Program-made: the position numbers and the translations under genes | Shown here: positions 42,012-50,941 of the stretch, in pieces | How the letters are laid out: each line of letters opens with the position of its first letter | Numbering within the stretch: position 1 is the first letter of the stretch | Source of the DNA: Orlajensenia stereocauli | Lineage (GTDB): Bacteria; Actinomycetota; Actinomycetes; Actinomycetales; Microbacteriaceae | Direction: 5' to 3' (one strand) | Length of the DNA stretch: 64,000 nucleotides | Assembly: GCF_039548895.1 (NCBI RefSeq) | Contig: NZ_JBCLVG010000001.1 | Notes under the pieces: generated by a model | What the model was told of the DNA's origin: nothing | The model's input: only the letters and a program-made list of their open reading frames with translations | Databases searched by the model: none

Positions 42012-42862
42012 CCGGCTGGTCCTTCGCCTTCAGCAGACGATGGATCGGCTACCTCGCCCTCGTCGTCGTCTTCGCCCTGGTGTGCGTGTCGCTCGGGTTC
42101 TGGCAGATCGCCCGCCGAGCCGAGGCACTGGCCGAGATCGACCGGGTCGAGAGCAACTGGAGCGCTGAGCCCGTGCCGCTCGATGACGCACTGCCCGAGC
42201 TGGACTCCTTCGACATCTCGCAGAAGTACCTGCCCGTCACGATGACGGGGGTCTACCTGACGGACGACCAGCGCCTCGCCCGCAACCGACCACGCGACGG
42301 GAGCCCGGGCTTCGAGGTGCTCACCCCGCTGCAGCTCGCCGACGGCACGGTCTTCATCGTCGACCGCGGCTGGCTGCCGACCGGATCGCAACAGGATGCA
42401 CCCGACGAGGTTCCCGAGGCGCCGTCGGGTGAGGTGACGGTCGTCGCGCGGCTGAAGGCCGGAGAACCGCGTCTCGCCGGGCGGAGCGCATCCGGCAACG
42501 AAGTCGCGACGATCGAACTCACCGACATGGCCGAACTCGTCGGTGAACCCACCTACACCGGTGCGTACGGGCTCCTGGACTCCGAGGTGCCCGCTGCGGC
42601 CACCCGTCCCTCGGCGGCGGAGAAGCCGGCGCTCGACGAGGGCCCGCACCTGTCGTACGCGTTCCAGTGGTTCGTCTTCGCGCTGCTCGGATTCATCGGC
42701 TTCGGCTGGGCCGTGCGCAACGAGTATCGGATGCTGAACGCCGACGATCCCGAGGAGCGCGAGCGCGCTCTCGAGCGGGAGCGGCGCCGGGCGAAGAAGG
42801 CGAAGACCGACGCCGCCGTCGAGGACGAGATCCTCGATGCGGAGCACGTCTCCGGTCGCTGA
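42008..42862 (+). CDS. SURF1 family cytochrome oxidase assembly protein
   Basis: The 284-aa protein has membrane segments near residues 11-31 and 214-232, enclosing an external domain with Val-Thr-Met-Thr-Gly-Val-Tyr-Leu, Val-Asp-Arg-Gly-Trp-Leu-Pro and a final Tyr-Ala-Phe-Gln-Trp-Phe, all SURF1 features. It should help insert heme into the aa3-type oxidase. A charged, Arg/Lys/Glu-rich cytoplasmic tail of about 45 residues follows. It is coupled to the preceding small gene. Confidence 0.93.
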   Translation: MTGWSFAFSRRWIGYLALVVVFALVCVSLGFWQIARRAEALAEIDRVESNWSAEPVPLDDALPELDSFDISQKYLPVTMTGVYLTDDQRLARNRPRDGSPGFEVLTPLQLADGTVFIVDRGWLPTGSQQDAPDEVPEAPSGEVTVVARLKAGEPRLAGRSASGNEVATIELTDMAELVGEPTYTGAYGLLDSEVPAAATRPSAAEKPALDEGPHLSYAFQWFVFALLGFIGFGWAVRNEYRMLNADDPEERERALERERRRAKKAKTDAAVEDEILDAEHVSGR

Positions 42863-42893
42863 CCACTGCCCGCTCGAGCGGGAGTCCGTCCGG

Positions 42894-42928
42894 TCGCTGA
42901 GGGACCGACGAAGTCCGCGCCCGAAGCG
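42894..42928. repeat. intergenic repeat, single arm R3
   Basis: The sequence starts TCGCTGAGGG and ends CCCGAAGCG, matching the arm shared by R1 and R2 at both ends and loosely in the middle. No partner arm is seen. It again lies between convergent genes. Confidence 0.5.
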
Positions 42929-42932
42929 CTCC

Positions 42933-44531
42933 CTACGCCAGCGCGATCAGGTCGGCGTACTCGGCGTTCCAGTGGTCCTCGACGCCATCCGGGAGGATGA
43001 GCACGCGCTCGGGGTTCAGCGCCTCGACGGCTCCGGGGTCGTGCGAGACCAGCACGACGGCACCCTCGAAGTGCGCGAGCGCATCGAGGATCTCGGCCCG
43101 GCTGGCCGGGTCGAGGTTGTTCGTGGGCTCATCCAGCAGCAGCACGTTGGCACCGGAGACCACGATCATCGCGAGGGCGAGACGGGTCTTCTCGCCACCG
43201 GAGAGGACTCCGGCGAGCTTGTGGGAATCGTCGCCGGTGAACAGGAATGAGCCGAGCACCTTGCGAGCCTCGGTCTCGGTCAGGCTCGGCGAAGACGACA
43301 CCATGTTCTGGAGAACCGTGGCCTTCACGTCGATGGTCTCGTGCTCCTGCGCGAAGTAACCGACGCGCAGTCCGTGGCCCGGCTCGACCTGGCCGGTGTC
43401 GGGTTGGTCCACGCCGCCGAGGATGCGCAGCAGTGTCGTCTTCCCGGCACCGTTCAGGCCGATGATGACGACCTTCGAGCCGCGGTCGATCGCGAGGTCG
43501 ACGGCCGTGAAGATCTCGAGCGAGCCGTAGCTCTTCGACAGGTCGGAGGCCTGCAGCGGCGTGCGACCGCAGGGGGCCGGTGTCGGGAAGCGCAGCTTGG
43601 CGACGCGGTCGACTGCACGCACCTCCTCGAGACCTGAAAGCAGCTTCTCGGCGCGGGCGACCATCTGGTGGGCCGCAGCTGCCTTCGACGCCTTGGCACC
43701 GAACTTGGCTGCCTGCATCTGCAGGACGCCGGCCTTCTTCTCGGCGTTGGAGCGCTCCTTCTTGCGACGCTCCTCGTCGGCGGCACGCTGACGCTGGTAG
43801 TGCTTCCAGCCCATGTTGTAGATGTCGATGACGGTGCGGTTGGCATCGAGGTAGAAGACGCGGTTCACGGTCTCCCCCACGAGCTCGACATCGTGGGTGA
43901 TCACGATGAAGCCGCCCTTATAGTTCTTGAGGAAGTCGCGCAGCCACACGATGGAGTCCGCGTCGAGGTGGTTCGTCGGCTCGTCGAGGATCATGGTGCC
44001 GGCATCCGAGAACAGGATGCGGGCCAGCTCGATGCGGCGACGCTGTCCGCCCGAGAGGGTCTTCAACGGCTGCTCGAGGATGCGATCGGGCAGATTGAGG
44101 TTCGACGCGATCGAGGCGGCCTCTGCCTCGGCCGCATAGCCGCCGAGTGCCTGGAACTGGTCGGTGAGAGTGCCGTACTTCTTCATGCCGGCCTCGCTGA
44201 CGGTGGTGTCCTCGCTGGCCATGGCCAGAGTCGCCTCGTGCATGCCCTGCACCAGCGAGCCGAGGCCGCGGGCGTTCAGGATGCGCGTGCGGGCAAGCTC
44301 CTCGGGGTCGCCCGAGCGCGGGTCCTGCGGCAGGTAGCCGATCTCGCCCGTGCGGTCGATGCGTCCGCCTGTGGGGAGGGTCTCCCCGGCGAGCGTCTTC
44401 GTCAGTGTCGTCTTGCCCGCTCCATTGCGACCCACCAGACCGATCTTGTCTCCGTCGGAGACCCGGAAGTTCACGTCCTGCATCAGCACGCGCGCCCCCA
44501 CGCGGATCTCGAGGTCGTGTACGGCGAGCAC
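42933..44531 (-). CDS. ABC-F family ribosome-associated ATPase
   Basis: The 532-aa protein has two ABC domains: Walker A Gly-Arg-Asn-Gly-Ala-Gly-Lys-Thr near 36 and Gly-Leu-Asn-Gly-Ala-Gly-Lys-Thr near 358, with signatures Leu-Ser-Gly-Gly-Gln-Arg and Leu-Ser-Gly-Gly-Glu-Lys. A charged linker (about 240-300, Glu/Arg/Lys-rich) joins them and there are no membrane segments. ABC-F proteins act on the ribosome in translation or drug protection. The linker is long, but nothing ties it to resistance. The GTG start has only a weak ribosome binding site. Confidence 0.92.
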   Translation of the reverse strand: MLAVHDLEIRVGARVLMQDVNFRVSDGDKIGLVGRNGAGKTTLTKTLAGETLPTGGRIDRTGEIGYLPQDPRSGDPEELARTRILNARGLGSLVQGMHEATLAMASEDTTVSEAGMKKYGTLTDQFQALGGYAAEAEAASIASNLNLPDRILEQPLKTLSGGQRRRIELARILFSDAGTMILDEPTNHLDADSIVWLRDFLKNYKGGFIVITHDVELVGETVNRVFYLDANRTVIDIYNMGWKHYQRQRAADEERRKKERSNAEKKAGVLQMQAAKFGAKASKAAAAHQMVARAEKLLSGLEEVRAVDRVAKLRFPTPAPCGRTPLQASDLSKSYGSLEIFTAVDLAIDRGSKVVIIGLNGAGKTTLLRILGGVDQPDTGQVEPGHGLRVGYFAQEHETIDVKATVLQNMVSSSPSLTETEARKVLGSFLFTGDDSHKLAGVLSGGEKTRLALAMIVVSGANVLLLDEPTNNLDPASRAEILDALAHFEGAVVLVSHDPGAVEALNPERVLILPDGVEDHWNAEYADLIALA

Positions 44532-44652
44532 GGGGGAACCCTTCGGTCGGAGAAAGTTGGGGAAGTCGCGCGAGAGGCGCAGCCACCCAGTCTAAACGCA
44601 GCAGACCCGCCGCCTGTTCCGCTGTCGGTCCCCTGCGCGATACTGGGGCACT

Positions 44653-45765
44653 ATGGCGGCGGATTCCCAGCAACGCGAACTGCTCAGGCTGCGCCTCGGG
44701 GCGCACGGCATCGGCGGCACCGACACCCCACTGGGCGTGCTCGAGCGCATGCTGGCCGTGCAGGCGCAGGACTTCGCTGCGGCCCGTTGGGGTGTCGGCA
44801 TCCGCTCAGGGGTGACGGATGCCGCCGTGATCGCCGCATTCGACAGTGGCGACCTGGTGCGGGCGTGGACCATGCGCGGCACCCTCTTCGCCGTTCCGGC
44901 TGCCGATCTCGGCTGGATGCTCTCGCTCACCGGCCCGCGGATGCTCGCGCAGGCAGCGACCCGCCGGGTGCAGCTCGGCATCGACGACGCTCTGCTCGAC
45001 AGGGTGCGTTCGGTCTTCGCAGACGCCCTCGACGCCGCCGACGATGTCTCCCGCGAGGAGGTCATGGCGCTGCTCGTCGAGAACGACGTCGACCCGACGG
45101 GCCAGCGCGGCTACCACCTCATCGCCCACCTCGCCCAGACGGGGTTCTGGTGCTGGGGTCCCGTGCGCGACGGCGTGCAGCGGTTGGTGCCGAGCGGGCG
45201 CTGGATTCCCGAACCACGTTCCCTCGAACGCGAGGAGGCCCTGGCCGAGTTCGTGACGCGCTACCTGCGCGGGCACGGTCCGGCCACCGTGCGCGACTTC
45301 GCCGGCTGGAGCAAGCTCACGCTCACCGACTCCCGCCTGGGACTCGAGGTCGCGCGCTCCGATGGGCGCATCGCCTCGTACGACGACGACGCAGGCCTGT
45401 GGGTGTCGTCCGACGCCGAGATCACTGCGGCGACGGATGCCGAGAAACGTGCGTTCGCGGCATCCGTGCACCTGCTCCCCGGCTTCGACGAGTACTTCCT
45501 CGGCTACACCGACCGCCGGGCGTTCATCGATGCGGAGAACGAGGATGCCGTGGTGCCAGGCGGCAACGGGGTGTTCCAGCCCACCATCGTGGCGGCCGGC
45601 CGGGTGATCGGCACCTGGCGACGCTCGGCGACGCGTCGGGGCATCGGCGTGGAGCCGAGACCATTCGTCGAGGGTTCGATCACGGCCACGCGTTCACGGG
45701 CGATCACCCGCGCCTCGGCCGCCTACGCCGACTTCCTCGGCAAGCCGCACGTGGCGGCGCAGTAG
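44653..45765 (+). CDS. winged-helix DNA-binding protein, AlkZ/YcaQ glycosylase-like
   Basis: The 370-aa protein belongs to the HTH_42 family. It has Val-Gln-Ala-Gln-Asp-Phe near residue 36, the Gln-x-Gln motif that in AlkZ/YcaQ enzymes places the catalytic Gln. It also has Thr-Met-Arg-Gly-Thr-Leu near 73 and Phe-Asp-Glu-Tyr-Phe-Leu-Gly-Tyr near 277. Members unhook DNA crosslinks or bulky alkyl lesions. A GATACT hexamer lies 8 bases before the ATG. Its TAG stop doubles as the start of the -10 of the next gene. Confidence 0.82.
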   Translation: MAADSQQRELLRLRLGAHGIGGTDTPLGVLERMLAVQAQDFAAARWGVGIRSGVTDAAVIAAFDSGDLVRAWTMRGTLFAVPAADLGWMLSLTGPRMLAQAATRRVQLGIDDALLDRVRSVFADALDAADDVSREEVMALLVENDVDPTGQRGYHLIAHLAQTGFWCWGPVRDGVQRLVPSGRWIPEPRSLEREEALAEFVTRYLRGHGPATVRDFAGWSKLTLTDSRLGLEVARSDGRIASYDDDAGLWVSSDAEITAATDAEKRAFAASVHLLPGFDEYFLGYTDRRAFIDAENEDAVVPGGNGVFQPTIVAAGRVIGTWRRSATRRGIGVEPRPFVEGSITATRSRAITRASAAYADFLGKPHVAAQ

Positions 45766-45774
45766 CCTGACAGA

Positions 45775-46827
45775 GTGACCGGCCCCGCACGCTTCACCGC
45801 ACGGCTGAGGTCGAGCGCGCGCATTCCGCTGCTGCAGGTGGCGAAGTCTGCCATAGCCACCGTGCTCGCCTGGTTCGCGGCCGTGCTGGTTCTTCCGGGA
45901 ACCCTGCCGGTCTTCGCCGCTATCGCCGCACTGCTGGTCGTGCAGCCGAGCGTCAACCAGTCCGTCGGGCGCGCCCTCGAGCGCAGCTTCGGGGTGATCG
46001 CCGGCGTCATCATCGCCTTCGGCATCGGTGTGGTCTTCGGCCAGGACAGCTGGGTGGTTCTCACAGCCATCGTCGTGGCGATCTTCGTGGGCTGGGCCCT
46101 CCGGCTCACGCCCGGCTCGGCGAACCAGATCCCGATCAGCGTGATGCTGGTGCTCACCATCGGCGCCGCGACGCCCGACTACGCCTTCGCCCGCATCATC
46201 GAGACGCTGATCGGCGCGGCCGTCGGGCTGATCGTCAACATCCTGGTCGTGCCACCGGTGCTGCTCGCGCCGGCGCACGCTGCCGTCACAGCTCTCGGCA
46301 CCGAGATCGCCGCCACCTTCGAGCGCCTCGCCGATGCCCTCCGCACCCCGAAGACCGACGCCCAGCTGCAGGAGATCCTGCTGACGGCGAGGCTGCTGCG
46401 GCCGATGCAGGCCAAAGCGCAGGAGTCCCTGGAAGACGCGGACGAGTCGCTCGCCTTCAACCCCCGGCAGCAGCGCTACAGGGTCGCCCTCGACGCCGAC
46501 GACGCCCTGTTCGCCCGGATGGGCCCTCTCGTCACCCGGTCGCTCAACATGACGCGGGCGGTGCACGACCACTACGACGCCGCCCTGCCCGACGAGCCGA
46601 CGGTCGAGCCCATCGTCGACGAGCTCGAGCGAGCGGCGCACGATCTGCGCCTGCTGGTGCGGGCCGACGACAGCACCCCCGTCGAGGCCGACCCCCAGAC
46701 CCAGGGCATCCCGTTGCTCACCGCACCGCTCCGCATCCTCACCCCGCACGCCGAGCACTGGGTGCTCATCGGGTCGCTCATGGAGGACCTGCGCCGGGTG
46801 CACGAAGAGATCGTGGGCGCCGAGTGA
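45775..46827 (+). CDS. FUSC family (aromatic acid exporter-like) membrane protein
   Basis: The 350-aa protein has about six N-terminal membrane segments (residues 20-165) containing Val-Gln-Pro-Ser-Val-Asn-Gln-Ser, then a cytoplasmic helical domain of about 170 residues. This is the FUSC/YgaW-like arrangement linked to export of aromatic acids. TAGCCT (45763-45768) overlaps the upstream stop and lies 6 bases before the GTG, so the message is probably leaderless. It is coupled to the TMEM175-like gene. Confidence 0.85.
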   Translation: MTGPARFTARLRSSARIPLLQVAKSAIATVLAWFAAVLVLPGTLPVFAAIAALLVVQPSVNQSVGRALERSFGVIAGVIIAFGIGVVFGQDSWVVLTAIVVAIFVGWALRLTPGSANQIPISVMLVLTIGAATPDYAFARIIETLIGAAVGLIVNILVVPPVLLAPAHAAVTALGTEIAATFERLADALRTPKTDAQLQEILLTARLLRPMQAKAQESLEDADESLAFNPRQQRYRVALDADDALFARMGPLVTRSLNMTRAVHDHYDAALPDEPTVEPIVDELERAAHDLRLLVRADDSTPVEADPQTQGIPLLTAPLRILTPHAEHWVLIGSLMEDLRRVHEEIVGAE

Positions 46828-47495
46828 TCCGCAGACGCCGTCGTGAGAGCACGGCAACAGTGTCGACCCGTCGCCTCGAGGCGTTCACCGACGGTGTTTT
46901 CGCCATCGCCGCCACTCTTCTGGTGCTCGATCTCACCGTCAACGACCTCGCCGGCGCGAAGACCGACGCCGAGCTCTGGCGCGGACTCGTCGACATGTGG
47001 CCGGCCGTCTCCAGCTTCGCGATCAGCTTCTTCCTGCTGTGCCTGCTCTGGAGCATCCACGTGCGGCAGTTCGAGTACATCGTGCACGTCGACACCCCGA
47101 TGCTGTGGCTGAACACCCTGCGCCTGTTCGGCGTCGTCCTCATCCCCTTCACGACCAGCCTCGACAGTCGCTTCGGTGGTCTCACCCTCGGCCAGACACT
47201 GCTGCCGATCAACTTCTTCTGGGTGGTGCTGTTCGGCTACCTGCTCTGGGTGCGTGCTGCCGCGCCGGGCAGCGGTCTCATAGAAGGTCTCAGCCCGCTC
47301 GAGGCCGCACGCAGCCGACGCGACGCGCTGAGCGCTGTGATCCTCGGTGCCGTCGTCGTCATCGCGGCACCCTTCATCGGCTCGTGGGCCTTCATCGCCT
47401 ATGCGTTCGACACGCCACTCTCGCGCCTCCTCAGCGGCCGCATCGAGGACACCACCGTCTCAGGAGTCCCCGAGACCGATCCGCGCCCGGAGTAG
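46824..47495 (+). CDS. TMEM175 (DUF1211) family potassium channel-like protein
   Basis: The 223-aa protein has six membrane segments and begins with a basic stretch, then Arg-Arg-Leu-Glu-Ala-Phe-Thr-Asp-Gly-Val-Phe-Ala-Ile-Ala. This is a variant of the Phe-Ser-Asp signature of TMEM175, with Thr for Ser. Bacterial members are tetrameric K+ channels. The GTG overlaps the FUSC stop (GTGA). Its last 36 bases overlap the convergent hexosaminidase gene. Confidence 0.88.
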   Translation: MIRRRRRESTATVSTRRLEAFTDGVFAIAATLLVLDLTVNDLAGAKTDAELWRGLVDMWPAVSSFAISFFLLCLLWSIHVRQFEYIVHVDTPMLWLNTLRLFGVVLIPFTTSLDSRFGGLTLGQTLLPINFFWVVLFGYLLWVRAAAPGSGLIEGLSPLEAARSRRDALSAVILGAVVVIAAPFIGSWAFIAYAFDTPLSRLLSGRIEDTTVSGVPETDPRPE

Positions 47496-48635
47496 CTTCA
47501 TGGCCGCCCGGTCGATCGTCTCGGCCGGGATCCGACCCGCGCGCACTGCGGCGGCCACGTCGGCGACCACCGCGTCGGGATCGAAGGCGCCGGCCGCCCC
47601 TGAGGCGTCCGGAGACGGCACGTAGAGAACCATCGTCGAGCCGGCGGCGATGACCGCGATCGCGTTCTCGCTCCGATCCGCCAGCGCCGGAACGCCCGAG
47701 TGGTCGAGCATGCCCATGTCGTCGCTGATCGCGATGCCGTCGAAGCCGAGTTCGTCGCGGAGGATGCGGTGCCACGCGGGCGACAGCGATGCCGGTCCGG
47801 GATCGACGGCCGAATACTCGAGGTGGCCGAACATGACCAGCTCGGCGCCGGCGGCGATTCCGGCTCGGAACGGAACGGCATCGGTCGTGCGCCAGTCGGC
47901 CAGCGACTCGGCGGTCGTCGGAATCGAGCTGTGCGAGTCGCCGGGAGCAGCGCCGTGACCCGGGAAGTGCTTGAGCGTGCTGAGCACCCGACCCTGTTCG
48001 CCTGCGACTGCGGCGGCCACGTGCTCGGCGGCCGAGGCCGGATCGGCGCCGAGCACGCGCCCGGCGAGGAAGGAGTTCGGGTCGTCGGTCTCGTCGGCGA
48101 CGATGCCGAAGTTCACCGAGATCCCGGCAGCGGCCAGCACGTCCGCGCGCGCCGCGAACGCCTTCTCGGTGACGGATGCCGCCTGCCCGCGCAGCACGTC
48201 GGCACCCGGCGACGGGTCCTCCGCGATGCGGCTGACCTCGCCGCCCTCCTGGTCGACGGCCACCAGCAGCGGGAGGTCGGTGGCTGCGTCGGCGGCAGCG
48301 GTGATGGCTCGCACGCCCTGTGTGCCACCCGCAGTGTTGTCGCCCATGAGGATGATGCCGCCTGGCGAGTACTGCACGGTCTGCGCCGCGATGGCCGCGG
48401 CATCCGTGCCCGGAAAGTGCAGCATGAGCATGCTGGCGACGCGCTGTTCGAGGCTCATGGCGGCCAACCTCTGGCGTGCCTCGACTGTGACGGCATCCGG
48501 AGCGACCCGCCGAGGGACTTCAGCCGCGATGCTCCCCGACGGTGTCGGTGTCGGTGCTCCCGAGGGTGCGCAGCCGATGAGGCAGACGGCGACCGCGAGA
48601 GCGAGCGCCGTCGTCCGTACCAGCTTCCCGACCAC
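47460..48635 (-). CDS. nagZ: glycoside hydrolase family 3 beta-N-acetylhexosaminidase lipoprotein
   Basis: The 391-aa protein has a lipoprotein signal with lipobox Leu-Ile-Gly-Cys (Cys22), then a GH3 domain. It shows Asp-Gln-Glu-Gly-Gly near 147, Leu-Lys-His-Phe-Pro-Gly-His-Gly near 235 with the catalytic His loop (Gly-Asp-Ser-His), and the nucleophile in Ile-Ser-Asp-Asp-Met-Gly. It should release GlcNAc from peptidoglycan fragments outside the membrane. TAGAAT lies 6 bases before the GTG. The 3' end overlaps the TMEM175-like gene on the other strand. Confidence 0.92.
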   Translation of the reverse strand: MVGKLVRTTALALAVAVCLIGCAPSGAPTPTPSGSIAAEVPRRVAPDAVTVEARQRLAAMSLEQRVASMLMLHFPGTDAAAIAAQTVQYSPGGIILMGDNTAGGTQGVRAITAAADAATDLPLLVAVDQEGGEVSRIAEDPSPGADVLRGQAASVTEKAFAARADVLAAAGISVNFGIVADETDDPNSFLAGRVLGADPASAAEHVAAAVAGEQGRVLSTLKHFPGHGAAPGDSHSSIPTTAESLADWRTTDAVPFRAGIAAGAELVMFGHLEYSAVDPGPASLSPAWHRILRDELGFDGIAISDDMGMLDHSGVPALADRSENAIAVIAAGSTMVLYVPSPDASGAAGAFDPDAVVADVAAAVRAGRIPAETIDRAAMKLLRARIGLGDS

Positions 48636-48689
48636 CGGGGAATTCTAAGCGCGCGGAATCCGAACACCCTGACCGCGTAGCGTTGGAGC

Positions 48690-49472
48690 ATGCCAGCGGA
48701 TGCGACAGACCTGCCCCGCTTCGCAGGCGACGGCGTGCTCATCGCCGGCGGAGCGCGCGCCATCCTGCTGCAGCTCGCCTATCCGCCGGTCGGGCGTGGC
48801 GTCGTGGATCATTCCGACTTCGCCGGGCGACCGCTCGACAGGCTCTGGGCCACCCTCGCCTACGCCTACGCGATCGTCCACGGCACCGAGAACGACAGGG
48901 TGCGGGCTGTGCGCATGGTGAATCGCGCGCACTCCCCCGTGCGCGGTGCCGCCCGCGGTGATGCTCCGGCGTACAGCGCCTACGACCCGGAGCTGCAGCT
49001 CTGGGTGGCCGCGACCCTCTACGACACGGCCGTCGTCGTGCACGAGCAGCTGTTCGGGCCGCTCGAGACCGAGCAGGCCGACGCCCTGTACGCCGCCTAC
49101 GCCGCGTTGGGAACCAGGCTCCAGCTGCCGCGGGGACGCTGGCCGGCCGATCGGGCAGCCTTCTCCGACTACTGGGCGGGGATGCTCCCCCGTCTCTCCG
49201 TCGACGCCGACGTGCTGGCCGTCTCACGCGAGCTGATGTTCGCCCGCTCCCTGCCGGCCCCGCTCGGGCTCGCGATGCCACTCGCCAGGCTCGTCACGGC
49301 CGGACTCCTGCCGTCGTCAGTACGCGCCGCCTATCGCATCCACTGGACGCCGCGGGCGGAGAGGCGCTTCCGTCGTGTCCTCGCCATGACTGGCGCGGTG
49401 TGGCCGTGGCTGCCGCGCTCGCTGCGCGAATGGCCGCAGCGCCGAAGCCTGGCGCAGATCAGGCGGGGCTGA
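48690..49472 (+). CDS. MpaB/DUF2236-like oxygenase family protein
   Basis: The 260-aa protein has Leu-Ile-Ala-Gly-Gly-Ala-Arg-Ala-Ile-Leu-Leu-Gln near residue 16, Asn-Arg-Ala-His near 76, and Tyr-Asp-Pro-Glu-Leu-Gln-Leu-Trp-Val near 95, followed by His-Glu-Gln. This is the pattern of the heme-type oxygenases related to MpaB and the rubber oxygenase group. The His and Arg residues are candidate heme ligands. The substrate is unknown. TAGCGT lies 6 bases before the ATG (leaderless), and the promoter abuts that of nagZ. Confidence 0.87.
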   Translation: MPADATDLPRFAGDGVLIAGGARAILLQLAYPPVGRGVVDHSDFAGRPLDRLWATLAYAYAIVHGTENDRVRAVRMVNRAHSPVRGAARGDAPAYSAYDPELQLWVAATLYDTAVVVHEQLFGPLETEQADALYAAYAALGTRLQLPRGRWPADRAAFSDYWAGMLPRLSVDADVLAVSRELMFARSLPAPLGLAMPLARLVTAGLLPSSVRAAYRIHWTPRAERRFRRVLAMTGAVWPWLPRSLREWPQRRSLAQIRRG

Positions 49473-49489
49473 TCTGACGTAGGCGGATA

Positions 49490-50074
49490 TCAGAAGAAGT
49501 CGGGATCGACCCCAGCCGCCTTCTCCACGTCGTCCGTGCGCAGGCCGGCGGCCTCGAGCTTGACCTTGGCCACTCGCAGGCCCGACTCCATCTGCGCGGC
49601 CCAGACGTCGGCCTCCTGCGCAGCGGTCTCGGCATCCTCGGCGCGCTGCACTGCAGCGGCGCGCTCCAGGCGCTCGTCCCGCACCTGCTGCATGCTCAGG
49701 GTGATGCCGTAGTAGGCCGCGACCATCGAGGCGACAGGGGTGGCGATCACGGCGAGTGCCGAGACCGCGGCGGAGCTGGGGCTGAAGATGATGAGCAGGC
49801 CGAAGGCGAAGAACAGCGCGACGACCCCGATGATCACGACGAGGGTGAGACGCATCGGCTGGTCCTGGAACCACGAGAAGGTCTTCCTCGCCGGCTTCGC
49901 CTCGCCGACGGATGCCGCAGGGACAGCGACGACCTCGGTGGGCGCGGATGCCGCTGACGACTCGGAGTCGAAGGTCGGAAGCGCAGTCGTCTCGTCGAGC
50001 GAGCGGCTGCCGACCGAACTCGACGCAGCGATGGGCGCCCCGGTCTCGGAGGTGGCCTGCTGGGTGTCTGACAT
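49490..50074 (-). CDS. membrane protein with coiled-coil tail, 194 aa
   Basis: The protein has a disordered Ser/Ala/Thr-rich N-terminus (1-60), two membrane segments (about 78-98 and 106-128), then an Arg/Glu/Ala-rich coiled coil (about 132-180) and the tail Gly-Val-Asp-Pro-Asp-Phe-Phe. AGAAAGG precedes the ATG at 50074; the upstream continuation of the frame is non-coding. I do not recognise the family; a membrane-anchored scaffold is possible. Confidence 0.72.
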   Translation of the reverse strand: MSDTQQATSETGAPIAASSSVGSRSLDETTALPTFDSESSAASAPTEVVAVPAASVGEAKPARKTFSWFQDQPMRLTLVVIIGVVALFFAFGLLIIFSPSSAAVSALAVIATPVASMVAAYYGITLSMQQVRDERLERAAAVQRAEDAETAAQEADVWAAQMESGLRVAKVKLEAAGLRTDDVEKAAGVDPDFF

Positions 50075-50185
50075 GGTGACCTTTCTCGTCGGATGCGCTC
50101 GGGTCGCCTTGCCATTGTGTGCCCCGCACGGGGGGAGGTCAAGGACGCCTCGTGGCATGTCGGCGGCCCGGGTTACGCTGCCCGC

Positions 50186-50941
50186 ATGACCCTTGTGAGC
50201 TTCGCCTGCGGCCATGGCGCACCGCCGACCGAACCCGGTTCCATCGCGCTCAGGCGCTCCTGTCCCCTGTGCATGCTTCTGCACGAGACGCACCGCACTC
50301 GAGGCGAGCTGGTGTCGCGCGCTGCCCCTCCCGCACGGGCATCCGTCGCCGTGGAGACCCGCCTCGGAGCTGAATTCCAGTGGCAGTGCGCCCGCGGTCA
50401 CGACCGCTACGAGGCGAGCGTGATGGACGTCCTGACCGGCCCGAGCTGCCCGAAGTGCATCCGCAACGCCGAGGCGCCGACGGTCGCTCGCGACGGTGGA
50501 GTCGCCTCGATGAACGGCGGCCTGCGCACCCGCACCTCGCTCACCGAGCAGCGGCTTCGATCACTGCTCGAGGAGCGCATCCGCGTGCCCCGCGGCGTGA
50601 ACACAGTGCGCGTCAACCGCATGTTCTACGGCAAGCAGGAGGTGTGGCCCGACATCCTCGTTCCGGCGCTGCGGATAGCCATCGAGTACGACGATCCCGG
50701 CCGATCCCGGCGCGCGCACCTCGGCCTGAAGGAGGCATCGGACCGCGAGAAGGACGACGCCCTCGCCGAGGTCGGGTGGGAGGTCATCCGGGTGCGGGCC
50801 GCGGGACTGGAGTCGATCGGCCCGAACAGCATCGTCTGCGCCTCGCTGACACCCCAGGTCGCGGACAGCATCGTGGCGCGCATGGCAGAACTCCGCGGTG
50901 ACGACGCCGTCGACGCCCTGCGCGTGCGGCCGGCGTCCTAG
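50186..50941 (+). CDS. zinc-ribbon protein with PD-(D/E)xK nuclease-like C-terminus
   Basis: The 251-aa protein has Cys-Gly-His and Cys-Pro-Leu-Cys near the start and Cys-Ala-Arg-Gly-His with Cys-Pro-Lys-Cys near residues 72-94, like paired zinc ribbons. The C-terminal half has Trp-Pro-Asp-Ile, Ile-Ala-Ile-Glu-Tyr-Asp and Glu-Val-Ile-Arg-Val-Arg, the strand order of Vsr/DUF559-type endonucleases. Pro-Asp and Glu-Tyr-Asp could be the metal site. TACGCT lies 6 bases before the ATG. No methylase is near. Its TAG stop shares CTAG with the convergent gene. Confidence 0.65.
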   Translation: MTLVSFACGHGAPPTEPGSIALRRSCPLCMLLHETHRTRGELVSRAAPPARASVAVETRLGAEFQWQCARGHDRYEASVMDVLTGPSCPKCIRNAEAPTVARDGGVASMNGGLRTRTSLTEQRLRSLLEERIRVPRGVNTVRVNRMFYGKQEVWPDILVPALRIAIEYDDPGRSRRAHLGLKEASDREKDDALAEVGWEVIRVRAAGLESIGPNSIVCASLTPQVADSIVARMAELRGDDAVDALRVRPAS

